In this document: piece after piece, positions 42,875-52,953 of the stretch
Layout: every line of letters begins with the position of its first letter
Numbering within the stretch: position 1 is the first letter of the stretch
From: Calonectria ilicicola
Lineage: Eukaryota; Ascomycota; Sordariomycetes; Hypocreales; Nectriaceae
DNA: 64,000 bases
Direction: 5' to 3'
NCBI GenBank assembly: GCA_020809705.1
Contig: CP085834.1
Span: 3,100,001 to 3,164,000 of the forward strand
Program-made: the position numbers and the translations under genes
The notes under the pieces: model-generated
The model's database searches: none
What the model saw: only the letters and a program-made list of their open reading frames with translations
Told to the model about the DNA's origin: nothing

Positions 42875-43503
42875 GTCAATTTCTGATTGTTTTCTGGATC
42901 AAGAATTTTCGAAGCATTATCCGGGGCGCACCACAAATTACTACGTGATGCAAGAAAAGGGTCCGTGACGAAAAGGCAACACAGCCTAGTTAAGCTGTGG
43001 CGGTGAGCCGAGCGTGTGCGGTTCAAGGTAGCATTGGTGAGCGATGAGGCAACCCATGAGGCAACCCATGAGCGAAATCGTTGCGAAAAGCCCCCATGTT
43101 GATATGTAGGCAGGTATCCAATATAACCCTTGAACGCTTATTCCTCTTCCACGTCCTGTCATTTCTTGGCTATTTATAAATAAATATCAAATAAATAAAA
43201 TAAACAAGCAAAATAAGATAAATATTGCTTTTATCTCATTGTTTATTTATTTATTTTAATAGTTATAGCAATCAAGTTCTACAATCTTCAATATGGAACA
43301 AGTCACAGGGGGGCAATCTTTCAAGGGTTGTATTGTATGATGATTGGTTCGGGTGCAGTTGAGGAGGCGCAGCCAGTGGAGGCACGTTCATATTCGGTGG
43401 CTGAACTTGATTACTTCTAAACAAAATCGTCAACCAACGCCGCATTTCCCAACATTTGGGTTTTGATCGTCTCGTTGGCTGGTAGCGAGATTATCGATGC
43501 AAA
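42875..43503. promoter_or_regulatory. Bidirectional promoter region between SNF2 and NACHT genes
   Basis: This is 629 bp between two divergent start codons. It includes a direct repeat GAGGCAACCCAT at 43048-43071 and an A+T-rich imperfect inverted repeat at about 43180-43262 (arms AAATAAAATAAACAA and TTGTTTATTTATTT). Shared regulation is possible but not shown. Confidence 0.4.
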
Positions 43504-46500
43504 ATGTCCTTTGCACCAGCGGTATCAGCTCCTGCACGACAGACGTTCAAAACAGCCTTTCAGGATCTCAACCAAACAATCACTCCAGGAGACTCGCAGG
43601 ATTTCAGCAACATTACCATCCATCATGTCAAGCAAGAATGCCTTGAAATTGAAAAACGGCTCGCGGCAAGGCAATCGCTCCGGTCCATGCGACGCCTGAT
43701 GCCTTTGTTCCAAGGCCTAGAGCACTACTCCAAGGTAGTGGATATTCTTTGCAATGGCACACCCTATCTCCCATGGATTTGGGCGCCGATTTCCTTAATC
43801 CTGCGCATCTCCTCTGAATATGTTGAGGCTTTTGAACGCATCATCAAAGCTTATGCTAGCATTGCCACATCGCTTGGACGATTCGCGACGCTTAACAAGG
43901 CCTTCATAAAAAATGTAAATTTTCAACAGACATTAGCCACATATTATGCCGACATACTTCAGCTTCATAAGCATGCCTATTGCTTTGTTCGTCGCAGTGG
44001 TGAGTAATTTGATAACTGGTGCTTTATCCAAAAGCTCAACTTTTGTTAGGATGGAAGCTGCTATTTCTCACCTCATGGGGGCGTTTTCAAAGGCGCTTCG
44101 GCAATATTCTGGAAGATCTACAACGACACGGTGATCTAATTGATAAAGAGGCAAACGCTATAAACATAGCCGAGTCTAAGAAAATGCGCGACGAGATTAG
44201 TGACTGGAGAGAAAAGAGTCTCGCAAAGATGGAACAATCCGAACAAGAAGAAACCGCAAGATGCACACAATCAATTGCATCCTGGATGAAACTCGACGAG
44301 TCTGATCAGTTGAGAATATTGGAATCTATCTCAACTGAAGGAGACGAATATCCTGGGACTTGTATGTGGTTTCAAAAAAATTCCAAATTCAAGTCATGGT
44401 GCATGAAGAGGTCCGACACACCAGTCCTCTGGTTTCAAGGATCGGCTGGATCTGGGAAGAGTGTTTTAATAGCCCAAATGCTGAAATTCATGAGGATTTC
44501 AAACTGCTTTGCCATCGGTCACTTTTGCAGCTACCTGTATTCGTCCTCCACAATGTACGAGCAAATTCTGAAGTCCCTCCTTATTCAACTGATCAGAAAA
44601 GACGATGAATTGGTAGCCCATGTTTATGAAGAATTCGTTCTGGGCAAAAAGACTCCCACAGTTGCTACACTGGAGCAAATTTTGCAAGTCCTACTGAAAT
44701 CAATACCTACAAACGAAAACAACACTGAATACATCTGGATTTTTATCGATGGGTTTGATGAATGTGAGCAAGAAAGGCAGCAGAGACTGCTAGCCTTACT
44801 AAACCGCATTGCAAAACCTGCACAGCCAACAAGCGTTACTTGCAAGATTCTAGTATCAAGCAGGAGAACCTCGAATCCACTGGATCGTCTTCGAAAAAGG
44901 CAGATTATATCTATGGGCGAAGAAGCACTGGCGGTACAGAATGCAATTCAAACATATGCTTCTCAAAGACTAGAGCGACTGCACCACGACCGTTTATATG
45001 AGCTCGACCTAGATGGAGATAAAATGAATCAAATACGGGACGAGATAGTGAAAAAGGCGGATGGTGAGTTGCTTTTAGCATACTACACTACGAGTTAATC
45101 TCTAATATCATGTCAGGCATGTTTCTTTATGCTCGGCTTGTTTTAGATCAGCTTTCTCGCGACATATTTTTTGACTCTGATGAAATTATGTCATCTGTCA
45201 GGAGACTCCCAGATAAGCTCGCCGATTTGTTGTCTCCCCTCACCACATCCTACAACAAACGAAGCTAATATTATTTCTAGTTACCAGCAAATGCTGACGC
45301 AAATCACTGCCCAATTGGACGATACGTCTTGTGACCGTATCAGATGTGTCCTCGGCTGGGTCGCGTTTGCGAAACGTCCACTAAAAAAAGTGGAATTATT
45401 ATCCGCTGTTTCTTTTAGCCTAGGAAATTCAAATATCCAGCGCCTTGTACCTCAGTACATGATAGACATGTGTGGATCTCTAGTTGAGGAGAGGCATGAT
45501 ACCAGTGTGACTTTTATTCACATGTCCGTAAAGGAGTAAGTAGGAAGCACCCCTCAGTATTATTACGGCTCAAATGGCTTCTAGATTCCTGCAGACGACG
45601 GCCAGCAACAGAATTACCATCCGGGAACATGATGCATTAGTAGAACATGGAGCCGCATGCATTTCCTGCCTTCTCTCTGGTTCTCAAGTTTTTCAGCCCA
45701 CATATCCAGAGCAGAGCAAATGCCTTCGTGTCATAAAAGGCATTCATAGCCTGCAGGTCTACGCCACCGAATATTGGACGGAGTATATCCTGTCCCTAGT
45801 AGCATTAGTTGGCGAGCTCGATGTCAATTCACCAACGTTTATCCTTGCCACTCAACTCACAGCTGTGCTTGAAGAGTGGAACAGCTCTAATGAAGGTTAT
45901 CCTGTGGATAATTCTCAAGTATTGGATGGGCGTCTAAAGTATCTTCAACCGTATCCGAAGTTATTCAGTTCGGTGGAGAGAGCACTGGCAGACAGATCTC
46001 TCAAAAAGCTCGAGGTCGAATTTTTCAAGCACAGTAAGGATGAGTTCCGTGATGTTAACATTAAATATTGGTTTACTAACCCTTTATGTAGATGAGTCTG
46101 AAGCTCGTCGGGTAGGGCAAACGCCATCCGCAGTCAGCGGAACTGAGGCGATACTCGCTTCCTACCAAAAGACTCTCAGAAGTCTCATCAACATGGAGAG
46201 TTATGATGATGTCACTGCCGAAGAATTCGAATCATTCAAGCGTAACTTCCGCAGCTCAGCATTCACATGCAAACTCACATCCTGCTCGAGGGCAGCCCTA
46301 GGCTTTGAGTCAGAGCAGCTCCTTAAGGATCATGAGATATCTCATGTTAGGCTCTTTCGATGCACCTTTCCGAATTGTCCGCATCCACCACTGTTTTCAT
46401 CATCTCGAGTATTGGAAGAGCATAAAAGGAAATACCACAGCACACCTTGTAACCACAGATCGATAAGATCTCGAAGAGTTCACGAACCAGACTCAATTCT

Positions 46501-47008
46501 TCCTACAATCACATCAGAAATCATTGAGTCACCGCAGAACGACATTCCTCGGACTGTATTCAGTGATGAGGTGTTTCGAATGACTCTGAAGCAAGTGCAA
46601 CAGGACAAATTAGCTCATCCACGAAGGGAAACCGAGCCAGATATGCAGCCACCGTTCTGGCAGTACGAGCACGGATCAAAATATCTGGAAGTACGAAGCT
46701 ATCAGCAGCAAACACAAAGACAATCGTGGCCAACACCAGGCACGGAGAAAATTCCAAAGCAGGTGCAAATTCAGAATCGGGCAAAAGCAATATATGAAAA
46801 GATGATTGAGATTCTTGTCACCAGCTATGGAAGATTTGATCGTGTCCCCCTGGAATGGATAGAGGAGGTTAGACAGAAATCACTGTCGCATGGGGAACTG
46901 CTCTTTGGAAAAAGTATGACGCAGCAAGCGGCACTGCAACAACAGATGTTTCAACAGCTAAAGCAACGTCTAATACAGCAACAGATGCTGATAAAGCCTC
47001 AAGAATAG
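43504..47008 (+). CDS. NACHT-type NLR/STAND protein with C2H2 zinc fingers and Gln-rich tail, six exons
   Basis: The exons are 43504-43999, 44050-45063, 45117-45231, 45281-45535, 45585-46033 and 46092-47008. They sum to 3246 bp, or 1081 residues, with introns of 49-58 bp; one donor (GTCTCC at 45232) is atypical. The N-terminal about 250 residues are a helical fungal NLR effector-side domain (LMPLFQGLEHYSKVVDIL). The NTPase has Walker A GSAGSGKS at 296-303 and Walker B WIFIDGFDECE near 394. It continues with KADGMFLYARLVLDQL and a winged-helix region with LGWVAFAKRPLKKVEL. WD40, ankyrin and TPR repeats are absent. Two C2H2-like fingers lie near 836-860 and 867-893 instead, followed by a tail with a helix and Gln-rich runs. 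It is a candidate intracellular sensor. Confidence 0.85.
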
Positions 47009-48158
47009 TGTGAACTAAAAGGAAAGAAACAGATGTGAAGGCTGTCGTAGCTGGAACAGCAGCAATTCAGCTTGCTTTTGCAGAACTGGCAAACGACGAT
47101 ACAACTGACTTAGTCCAGAATTTCGCAAGTGAATTTGTATGGCGAGTTCGTCATGCTTACAACGATATATGTTACAAACCCAACTTCTATCTGTAATGAA
47201 AGACTCATGGTTGGCACGACGTACGCGGATTTTGTCAGTACAGCGCTTCTCTGCAACTGCCTCTGTACTTCTCTCCTTTAATACCGGCACAAATCTACAT
47301 AATTGGTTAATAAATAATATTTATGAGAAAGCATAATATATATCTAATCTCTTCCCTTTTTTTACTTTTCTTTTTCTTCGTTACTGTTGTCTTGGTTTTC
47401 GTGAGGTGATGCAGCTTTCCATGGCATTTGTAGTAGGACTGACGTAACAGGTATATGATTACTTTCTATGTTTATCAAAGGGCAACTTTTTTAATCAAAT
47501 CAAGTTTTGTATCTTAAACACAAGAAGAGACGAACCGTTAACCCCGCATTGTTTCATTAGTTATAGCCGAGGTTGTCTCTGCATTATCCACGGCCGTGGA
47601 CCTAGACTCCCCAGAGGATGCCAACAGACTAGTAGTTGAGGATGAATTTATTGCTACTTGGGGTGCGATGTTATTTTAAATTCTCACGCCTTCTAGCCGA
47701 ATTGGTTCTTTTTGTCCACCTGGATTAATTGATGGTGGAGATGACGCTCATCTAGATATCAGTGCGACAGCTGCAACTCTGCCAAGGTATGACATGACCA
47801 ACGAATTAAGGCACATGTTTGCCTCTAAAAATGTATAAATTTAAGTAAGGCAGAATTTTTGTTGTCGGCTCCGCCAAACTGGATGGCATAAATGTCTTCC
47901 GCGGGTTCCGGTATCTTCGGGCCGACTAGGGCTGAACTAGCTCCGGATTTATGATCCACACGTCATGAACTAACTCGGCTGTATCTATTCATCCATGCTG
48001 CCCGCGTCTTGATTCCAGGCTGCCGGGGCCGAGATCGGACTGTGCGCCTTGTTTCAATGACATCTTAGATCTTGCATTTTATAAGTATCTGGCTGCATTG
48101 CTTTTTGGTTTTGGTCGCATTCCGAGCTAACAATTAAGTGCCCAGCTTTATTACTACA
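47009..48158. other. 1.15-kb intergenic region
   Basis: There is no supported gene. A TATAAG at 48080-48085, about 75 bp before the next ATG, is a plausible core promoter for the following gene. Confidence 0.5.
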
Positions 48159-49114
48159 ATGGCTCCCATTTCAGCAGCGACAACCTTGCGGCGTGTTTTG
48201 GGGGATCCAGACTCCTTTGTTGTGGCCCCCGGAGTTTACGATGGCTTGTCGGCTAGAGTCGCGTTAGAGGCTGGATTTGACTGCTTGTACATGGTGCGTT
48301 GAACCGTTTCCAGTTATCAAGACCAATCTTGCTGACAATTCACTAGACAGGAGCCGGCACCGCGGCATCGGTACATGGGCAAGCGGATCTGGGTGTCTGC
48401 ACACTCAATGACATGCGCACCAACGGCGAAATGATTGCGAATCTGGTCCCCACAGTCCCCGTCATTGCGGATGCCGACACGGGCTACGGTGGACCCATCA
48501 TGGTTGCTCGCACAACAGAGCAGTACGCCAGGTCCGGCCTGGCCGGTTTCCACATCGAAGACCAGGTCCAGACCAAGCGATGCGGTCACTTGGGCGGCAA
48601 AATTCTCGTCGGCAGAGACACGTACGTCGCGCGCATCCGGGCATCAGTGCAGGCACGCCACCGCATCGGGAGCGACATTGTCATCATTGCGCGGACAGAC
48701 GCGCTGCAAAAGGATGGCTACGACGAGGCTGTCGCGCGTCTGCGGGCGGCCAAGGAGGCGGGGGCCGATGTGGGGTTCCTCGAGGGCATCACGTCCCGCG
48801 AAATGGCCAAAAAGGCTGTCGAGGACCTAGCGCCTTGGCCGCTTCTGCTAAACATGGTTGAGAATGGGGCTACGCCATCCATCTCGTCGACAGAGGCCAA
48901 AGCTCTGGGTTTCAAGATGATTATCTACCCCTTTGCCACCTTGGGCCCGGCTTTGGTGGCCATGAGAGAGGGCATGCAAAAGCTCAAGGCTGAGGGGTTA
49001 CCCGGATTGCCGGCTGACATAACACCACAGAGCGTCTTTCGGGTGTGTGGGTTGGATAACAGCATTGGCATTGACGAGCAAGCCGGTGGTTCAGCCTTTG
49101 GACACGACATTTAG
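48159..49114 (+). CDS. PEP mutase / isocitrate lyase superfamily enzyme
   Basis: The exons are 48159-48293 and 48347-49114 with a 53-bp intron (GTGCGT...CACTAG), giving 300 residues. This alpha/beta barrel family makes or breaks C-C or C-P bonds in 2-oxo and dicarboxylic acids (2-methylisocitrate lyase, oxaloacetase, phosphonomutase). Visible signatures are APGVYDGLSARVALEAGFD at the start, the Mg-binding DADTGYGG near 87-94, the catalytic loop KRCGHLGGK at 122-130 and ARTDA on the following strand. The loop Cys124 and His126 are in place, favouring lyase or hydrolase chemistry. Exon 2 is more G+C-rich than its neighbours. There is no targeting signal, so it is probably cytosolic. The exact substrate cannot be read. 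Confidence 0.88.
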
Positions 49115-49424
49115 CCAAGTGCACAAAAAGATTTTCGGGCGTCCGGGCGCAACCAAGAATCATGTTTCCAACCCAGTCTCACGACACCACAGATACCAGA
49201 TATTAATACTTGCTTAGTATCTCATTTAGCATAAATTAAAAACCATCATCAGTGTAAATAAAGCTAGGGCCTTGTTTACTACTAGGCCTCAAACAGCTAC
49301 GCGGTCGTAAAAACTAAAAAACAAACAATTAAAACATTCCCACAAGTTACAATTTCCCAGTACCCCTAAACGAGAGAACCAACCTGAAGAGCAAAAGATG
49401 AGGCCATAAAATTCCAAAAGCTTC
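49115..49424. other. Convergent 3' spacer
   Basis: This is A+T-rich 3' flanking DNA of two convergent genes. No frame is supported. Confidence 0.5.
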
Positions 49425-50327
49425 CTACCGAATTCCATCAATCCTTGCAATTTGATCGGCCGTTTGGCCCTCCTGGACCTTCTTCAAGTAGCTGTCGAAT
49501 TTGCTGGAAACAGTAATGACATGTTTGAGGTGTTGGTACGACATTGCTTGCTTTCTAAACATTGCAAGCTGGCGCGCGGAGGTGATTGCGTTTCTGATTT
49601 GCCGTCCATTCAAGTCGTACTGAGATAGCTCTGTCAAGTAGCATTCGATATCATCAAAATCGATATCCGTCACCTCTTCTTGTGAAGACGTTTTCTGGGT
49701 GCAGCTTTTTGTAGTGTCTGCACCAGAACGGCCATCTTCATCAGTTTCCATCTCCTTTAGACGGCGCAGGAAGTTTTTCCAGATCCTCATCCGTTGACCT
49801 TGCGTCAAGTTGTCATAGTGTAAAGACAACAGAATTCTAGATTTGAACGCCTCGTCAAAGGTCCCAACTCGGTTCGAAGTAAGTATTAATATGCCTTCAT
49901 AATACTCCAATACGCGTAGAAAAACCGAGACAAGTGCATTGCGCTCTAAGTTATCAAGACTTCGCTGTTCCAGAAATACCTCAGCCTCGTCGATGAGAAC
50001 AACACATCCCCAAGTCTTTCCAAGATGTAGGACTGAATTCAGATATTTTTCAGCTTTTTCGGGATCTGTGCTGATATCGCCACAAGTAACGCGGAATAAT
50101 GGCTTCTCTGCAATTTCAGCAACGCTCTCAGCTGTAAAGGTTTTACCAGTGCCAGGCGCACCATGAAGTAACATTATGAGCCCATTGCCCTTTCGGTCAA
50201 TAATGTCTGTACTCTTCTCTTTTGCTATTTGATGCATTACTAGTGCCTGAACGAGCTCTTTTGTCTCAAAATCGACTACAAGATGATCAAATGACTTTTT
50301 GTTCCAAATGACATCTCTAATATGATC
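49425..50327 (-). pseudogene. AAA+ ATPase, C-terminal half only (5'-truncated)
   Basis: From the ATG at 50237 there are 270 residues, and the family-like frame is open back to 50327 (RDVIWNKKSFDHLVVD). Walker A GAPGTGKT is at 26-33 and Walker B CVVLIDEAE at 78-86. Sensor 1 ILILTSNRVG lies near 117, with an arginine-finger-like FKSR soon after. The small domain ends in ISRID-like text. Full fungal relatives are about 600-1000 residues with a long N-terminal region. Here a stop lies just upstream and RIPed DNA begins about 150 bp further, so the 5' half is lost. The remaining ATPase module itself has no damage and could be expressed, but the gene is incomplete. Confidence 0.75.
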
Positions 50328-50479
50328 TTATCACACTTTGGTCATTGGGTCATAACGAGAGATTGAAAGAGCCTTAATTCCTATGAAATAAAGAGCAGTC
50401 AACTATGTGTTTTATAGCTAGGTCCAGCCTTAATTGGCTGTGGGGCTGTGATAATGCATTGAGGCTGTGAGGCCATTGA
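50328..50479. other. Junction between AAA remnant and RIPed DNA
   Basis: Short normal-composition sequence with a repeated GAGGCTGTGA/GAGGCCATTGAGGCC text marks the edge of the A+T-rich block. Confidence 0.4.
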
Positions 50480-52290
50480 GGCCAGCTACAATTAGTCTTT
50501 ATATACCCTCCATTTTATAATTTATTATTATAAATTATTAAATATTATAAATAGCTTTATCTTTATTATTATAATTTTATATAAATAAATATAATAATTA
50601 AAATTGTTTCTTAAAGTAATACCTTAAAGGTAATTATAAGATTATATTTCTTAAAGTATAAGAAACTTAATTTTAAATAATATTTATAATTTAATATAGT
50701 TAAAGTTTATAAATATTATAGTTTCTTATATCTATAGCCTTATTTCTTTCTTCCTTATCTATCTTTAACTTTAATATAATAATTTAAGATTTCTTTTTTT
50801 ACTTATAAATATATATAATAGTTTTATTTATATTTATTAATATTATATTCTAGCTTATTATTACTTATTCTTAATATATTACTACTAAGAGATTTAATTT
50901 TAAGCTAATATAAACTCCTTTACTATTTACTTTTAAGCATATACTTATAAGTATTTCTATACTTACTTCTTATATTTTATATAGCTAATCTATATTCTAT
51001 AGTATGCCCAGACCGCTAAGCCTAGAACTCCTAGTTCTTAAGCTAAGACTTTAGGTTCTTATACTTTAGACTTTTCTTCTTATACTTAACCTTTAGCTCC
51101 TAATACTTTAAAAGTACTATTTAACCTACCCTGTGAGAATTACCTATACTCTGCTATTGTTAGAAAGGGCTAGCTTAAGAATTACTATATAGTAGAGGGA
51201 TGTTCTAAGTGCTATATTACTTATAGAGTAGGTAATTATTAATATTATTTTTAGTATACTTATATTGGTTAGTTCTATGCTTTATTATTAATTTATAAAT
51301 AATTACTAAGTACTTATACCTTTAGTATATTACCTTATTATTACTCTAGATAATAAGGAGTGTTAAGTAAGTAAGTACTATTTAATCTATTTAAAGCTTT
51401 ATATTAACTAGCTATATAGATAGTAATTTATATAAAGTATACCCTTTATCTACTTATAGAGATTTTAGATAAAAGTTCTAAGCTTTTTAAGTAAGATATT
51501 AATAAGGTAATTGCTTAGAGAGTAGGTAGAAGAAAGTCCTAAGGTACTATTAATAATCTAGAGAAGTAATATTTATATATTTATATTTTATTTAATAAGT
51601 TTATAAATATTATTATTATTTAAAGTATACTTAAAGAGTAATATAGTATATAGTTTAATAATTTTAAATATTATTTAAAAAAGAGCTAAAATAAACTTAA
51701 TTTAGTAAATTATTTTTCTTTATATATTACTTTTGCTTTATTTAGTTAAAATTTATTATATTTAATAATACTTAAAATTGCTTAAAGTGTTGTTGTGATA
51801 GTGCTTTAGTAAGCCTATTAGTAGGCATTTACCTTATTTTCAAATAAGTTATCTTAAAGAAGCCCTTTTCATACTCTTAATATAATTATATATTTATAAT
51901 ATTAATATACCACAGCTAGGTTATTATTCAGCTGCCTTTTTTAACAACAAGTTATATAATTTGGAGGTTATTATATTATAGGTTCTAGTCTGCCTTTAGA
52001 TTAAAGTGTATTTTACTGAAAAGGCGCTTTAGGCCAATTGTTTCCTTTGTAGTGTATTCCAAAACAAGTATTTTTACCTCTATTATTGATGTAGTTACAG
52101 TAGCTTGGCGGGTGGCCTTCTATGCTCTCGGAACGAGAGTTTAAGGGGCGCTAAAAAGAAAAGGTACATGATGATGTTTTTCCCATACTCTTGCTTAGGT
52201 AATCAGGTCATGTGACTAGCATATGGTTATTCATGTGATTTAGCTTGAGGCCCCCTCTCCCCGGAGGTAGGCGGGTGGGAGGGGGGGGGG
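50480..52290. mobile_element. RIPed transposon relic, second family
   Basis: This is strongly A+T-rich sequence with stops in all frames, not alignable by eye with the Gypsy element. One coherent damaged reading frame can be followed at 51012-51242. Less mutated stretches remain at about 51790-52260, ending in a poly-G run. Confidence 0.6.
51012..51242 (+). pseudogene. RIP-damaged cysteine-rich reading frame
   Basis: One frame stays coherent over 77 codons. Every stop in it is TAA or TAG, as expected if CAA and CAG glutamines had been RIPed. It reads Ser/Thr/Pro-rich text with SYTLDFSSYT, then LFNLPCEN and a Cys pair in VEGCSKC, followed by tyrosines that could be former cysteines (TGC to TAT). 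This suggests a small zinc-binding protein in an old element. Its family is unknown. Confidence 0.4.
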
Positions 52291-52312
52291 GCTAATTTGT
52301 TAGCTTATTAAG

Positions 52313-52424
52313 CCTTAGGTTCCTCTAGCCTTAGGTTCCTCTAGCCTTAGGTTCCTCTAGCTTTGGGTTCCTCTAGCTTTGGGTTCCTCTAGCTTTGGGT
52401 TCCTCTAGCTTTGGGTTCCTCTAG
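52313..52424. repeat. 16-bp minisatellite, seven units in two variant blocks
   Basis: There are seven perfect 16-bp units. The first three read CCTTAGGTTCCTCTAG and the last four read CTTTGGGTTCCTCTAG. A degraded eighth unit follows. A run of ten or more G lies just upstream near 52280-52291. Confidence 0.92.
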
Positions 52425-52552
52425 CTTTAAGATCTCTCTTAAACTCGAGTCCGAGAGCACTTTCTGGAGCGTTTAGGAGCAGGGCGACTAATCGCTCTTT
52501 CCGCAATATAATTAGTCTGCCAAATAAGCTTATTATATAGCCTTGTGAAGAC

Positions 52553-52953
52553 TGTTATGACCCGGACACCTAAAAGGCGGTGACCACAGGCAGAACCCCA
52601 ACCAATCATGACAAGACTACCCTAGACCTATATAACCAACCAATAAGAGTAAAGTTGAATAGCCCCCATTCAACATTACTAAAGATTATAATAAATATTA
52701 TTAAACTAATTTCATTTAATTATTACAATAATAGAATCTTAGATATAGTAGTATATAGATAGATCAGATCCTATTATAAAAAACGGAACTAATCAGCTTT
52801 TAATATAACTTAATTACCTTAATTATAATTAATTATTACCTAATATAATACTTTTATTACTTTATTTTACTATAATATACTTAATTATTCTACTAATAAT
52901 AAACCCTTTATTTTAATTAATTTATTAAGTTAGGAATTAATTAGATTATTATA
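52553..52953 (+). repeat. 5' LTR of the RIPed Gypsy copy
   Basis: It starts TGTTATGACCCGG and ends at the RIPed counterpart of GACCGTTACA. The first about 130 bp are un-RIPed and differ from the young LTR: the GATCACC array is missing and a distinct U3 start is present. The rest is RIPed and alignable, so this is a sister subfamily. Confidence 0.85.

Noticed and set aside
48435..48861. Frames of 131 and 93 codons inside the PEP-mutase-like gene
   Set aside because: High G+C in exon 2 leaves alternative frames open; the gene frame carries all catalytic motifs.
52313..52424. Possible CRISPR-like or telomere-like repeat
   Set aside because: Units are directly tandem with no spacers and do not match a TTAGGG telomere. 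It is an ordinary minisatellite.
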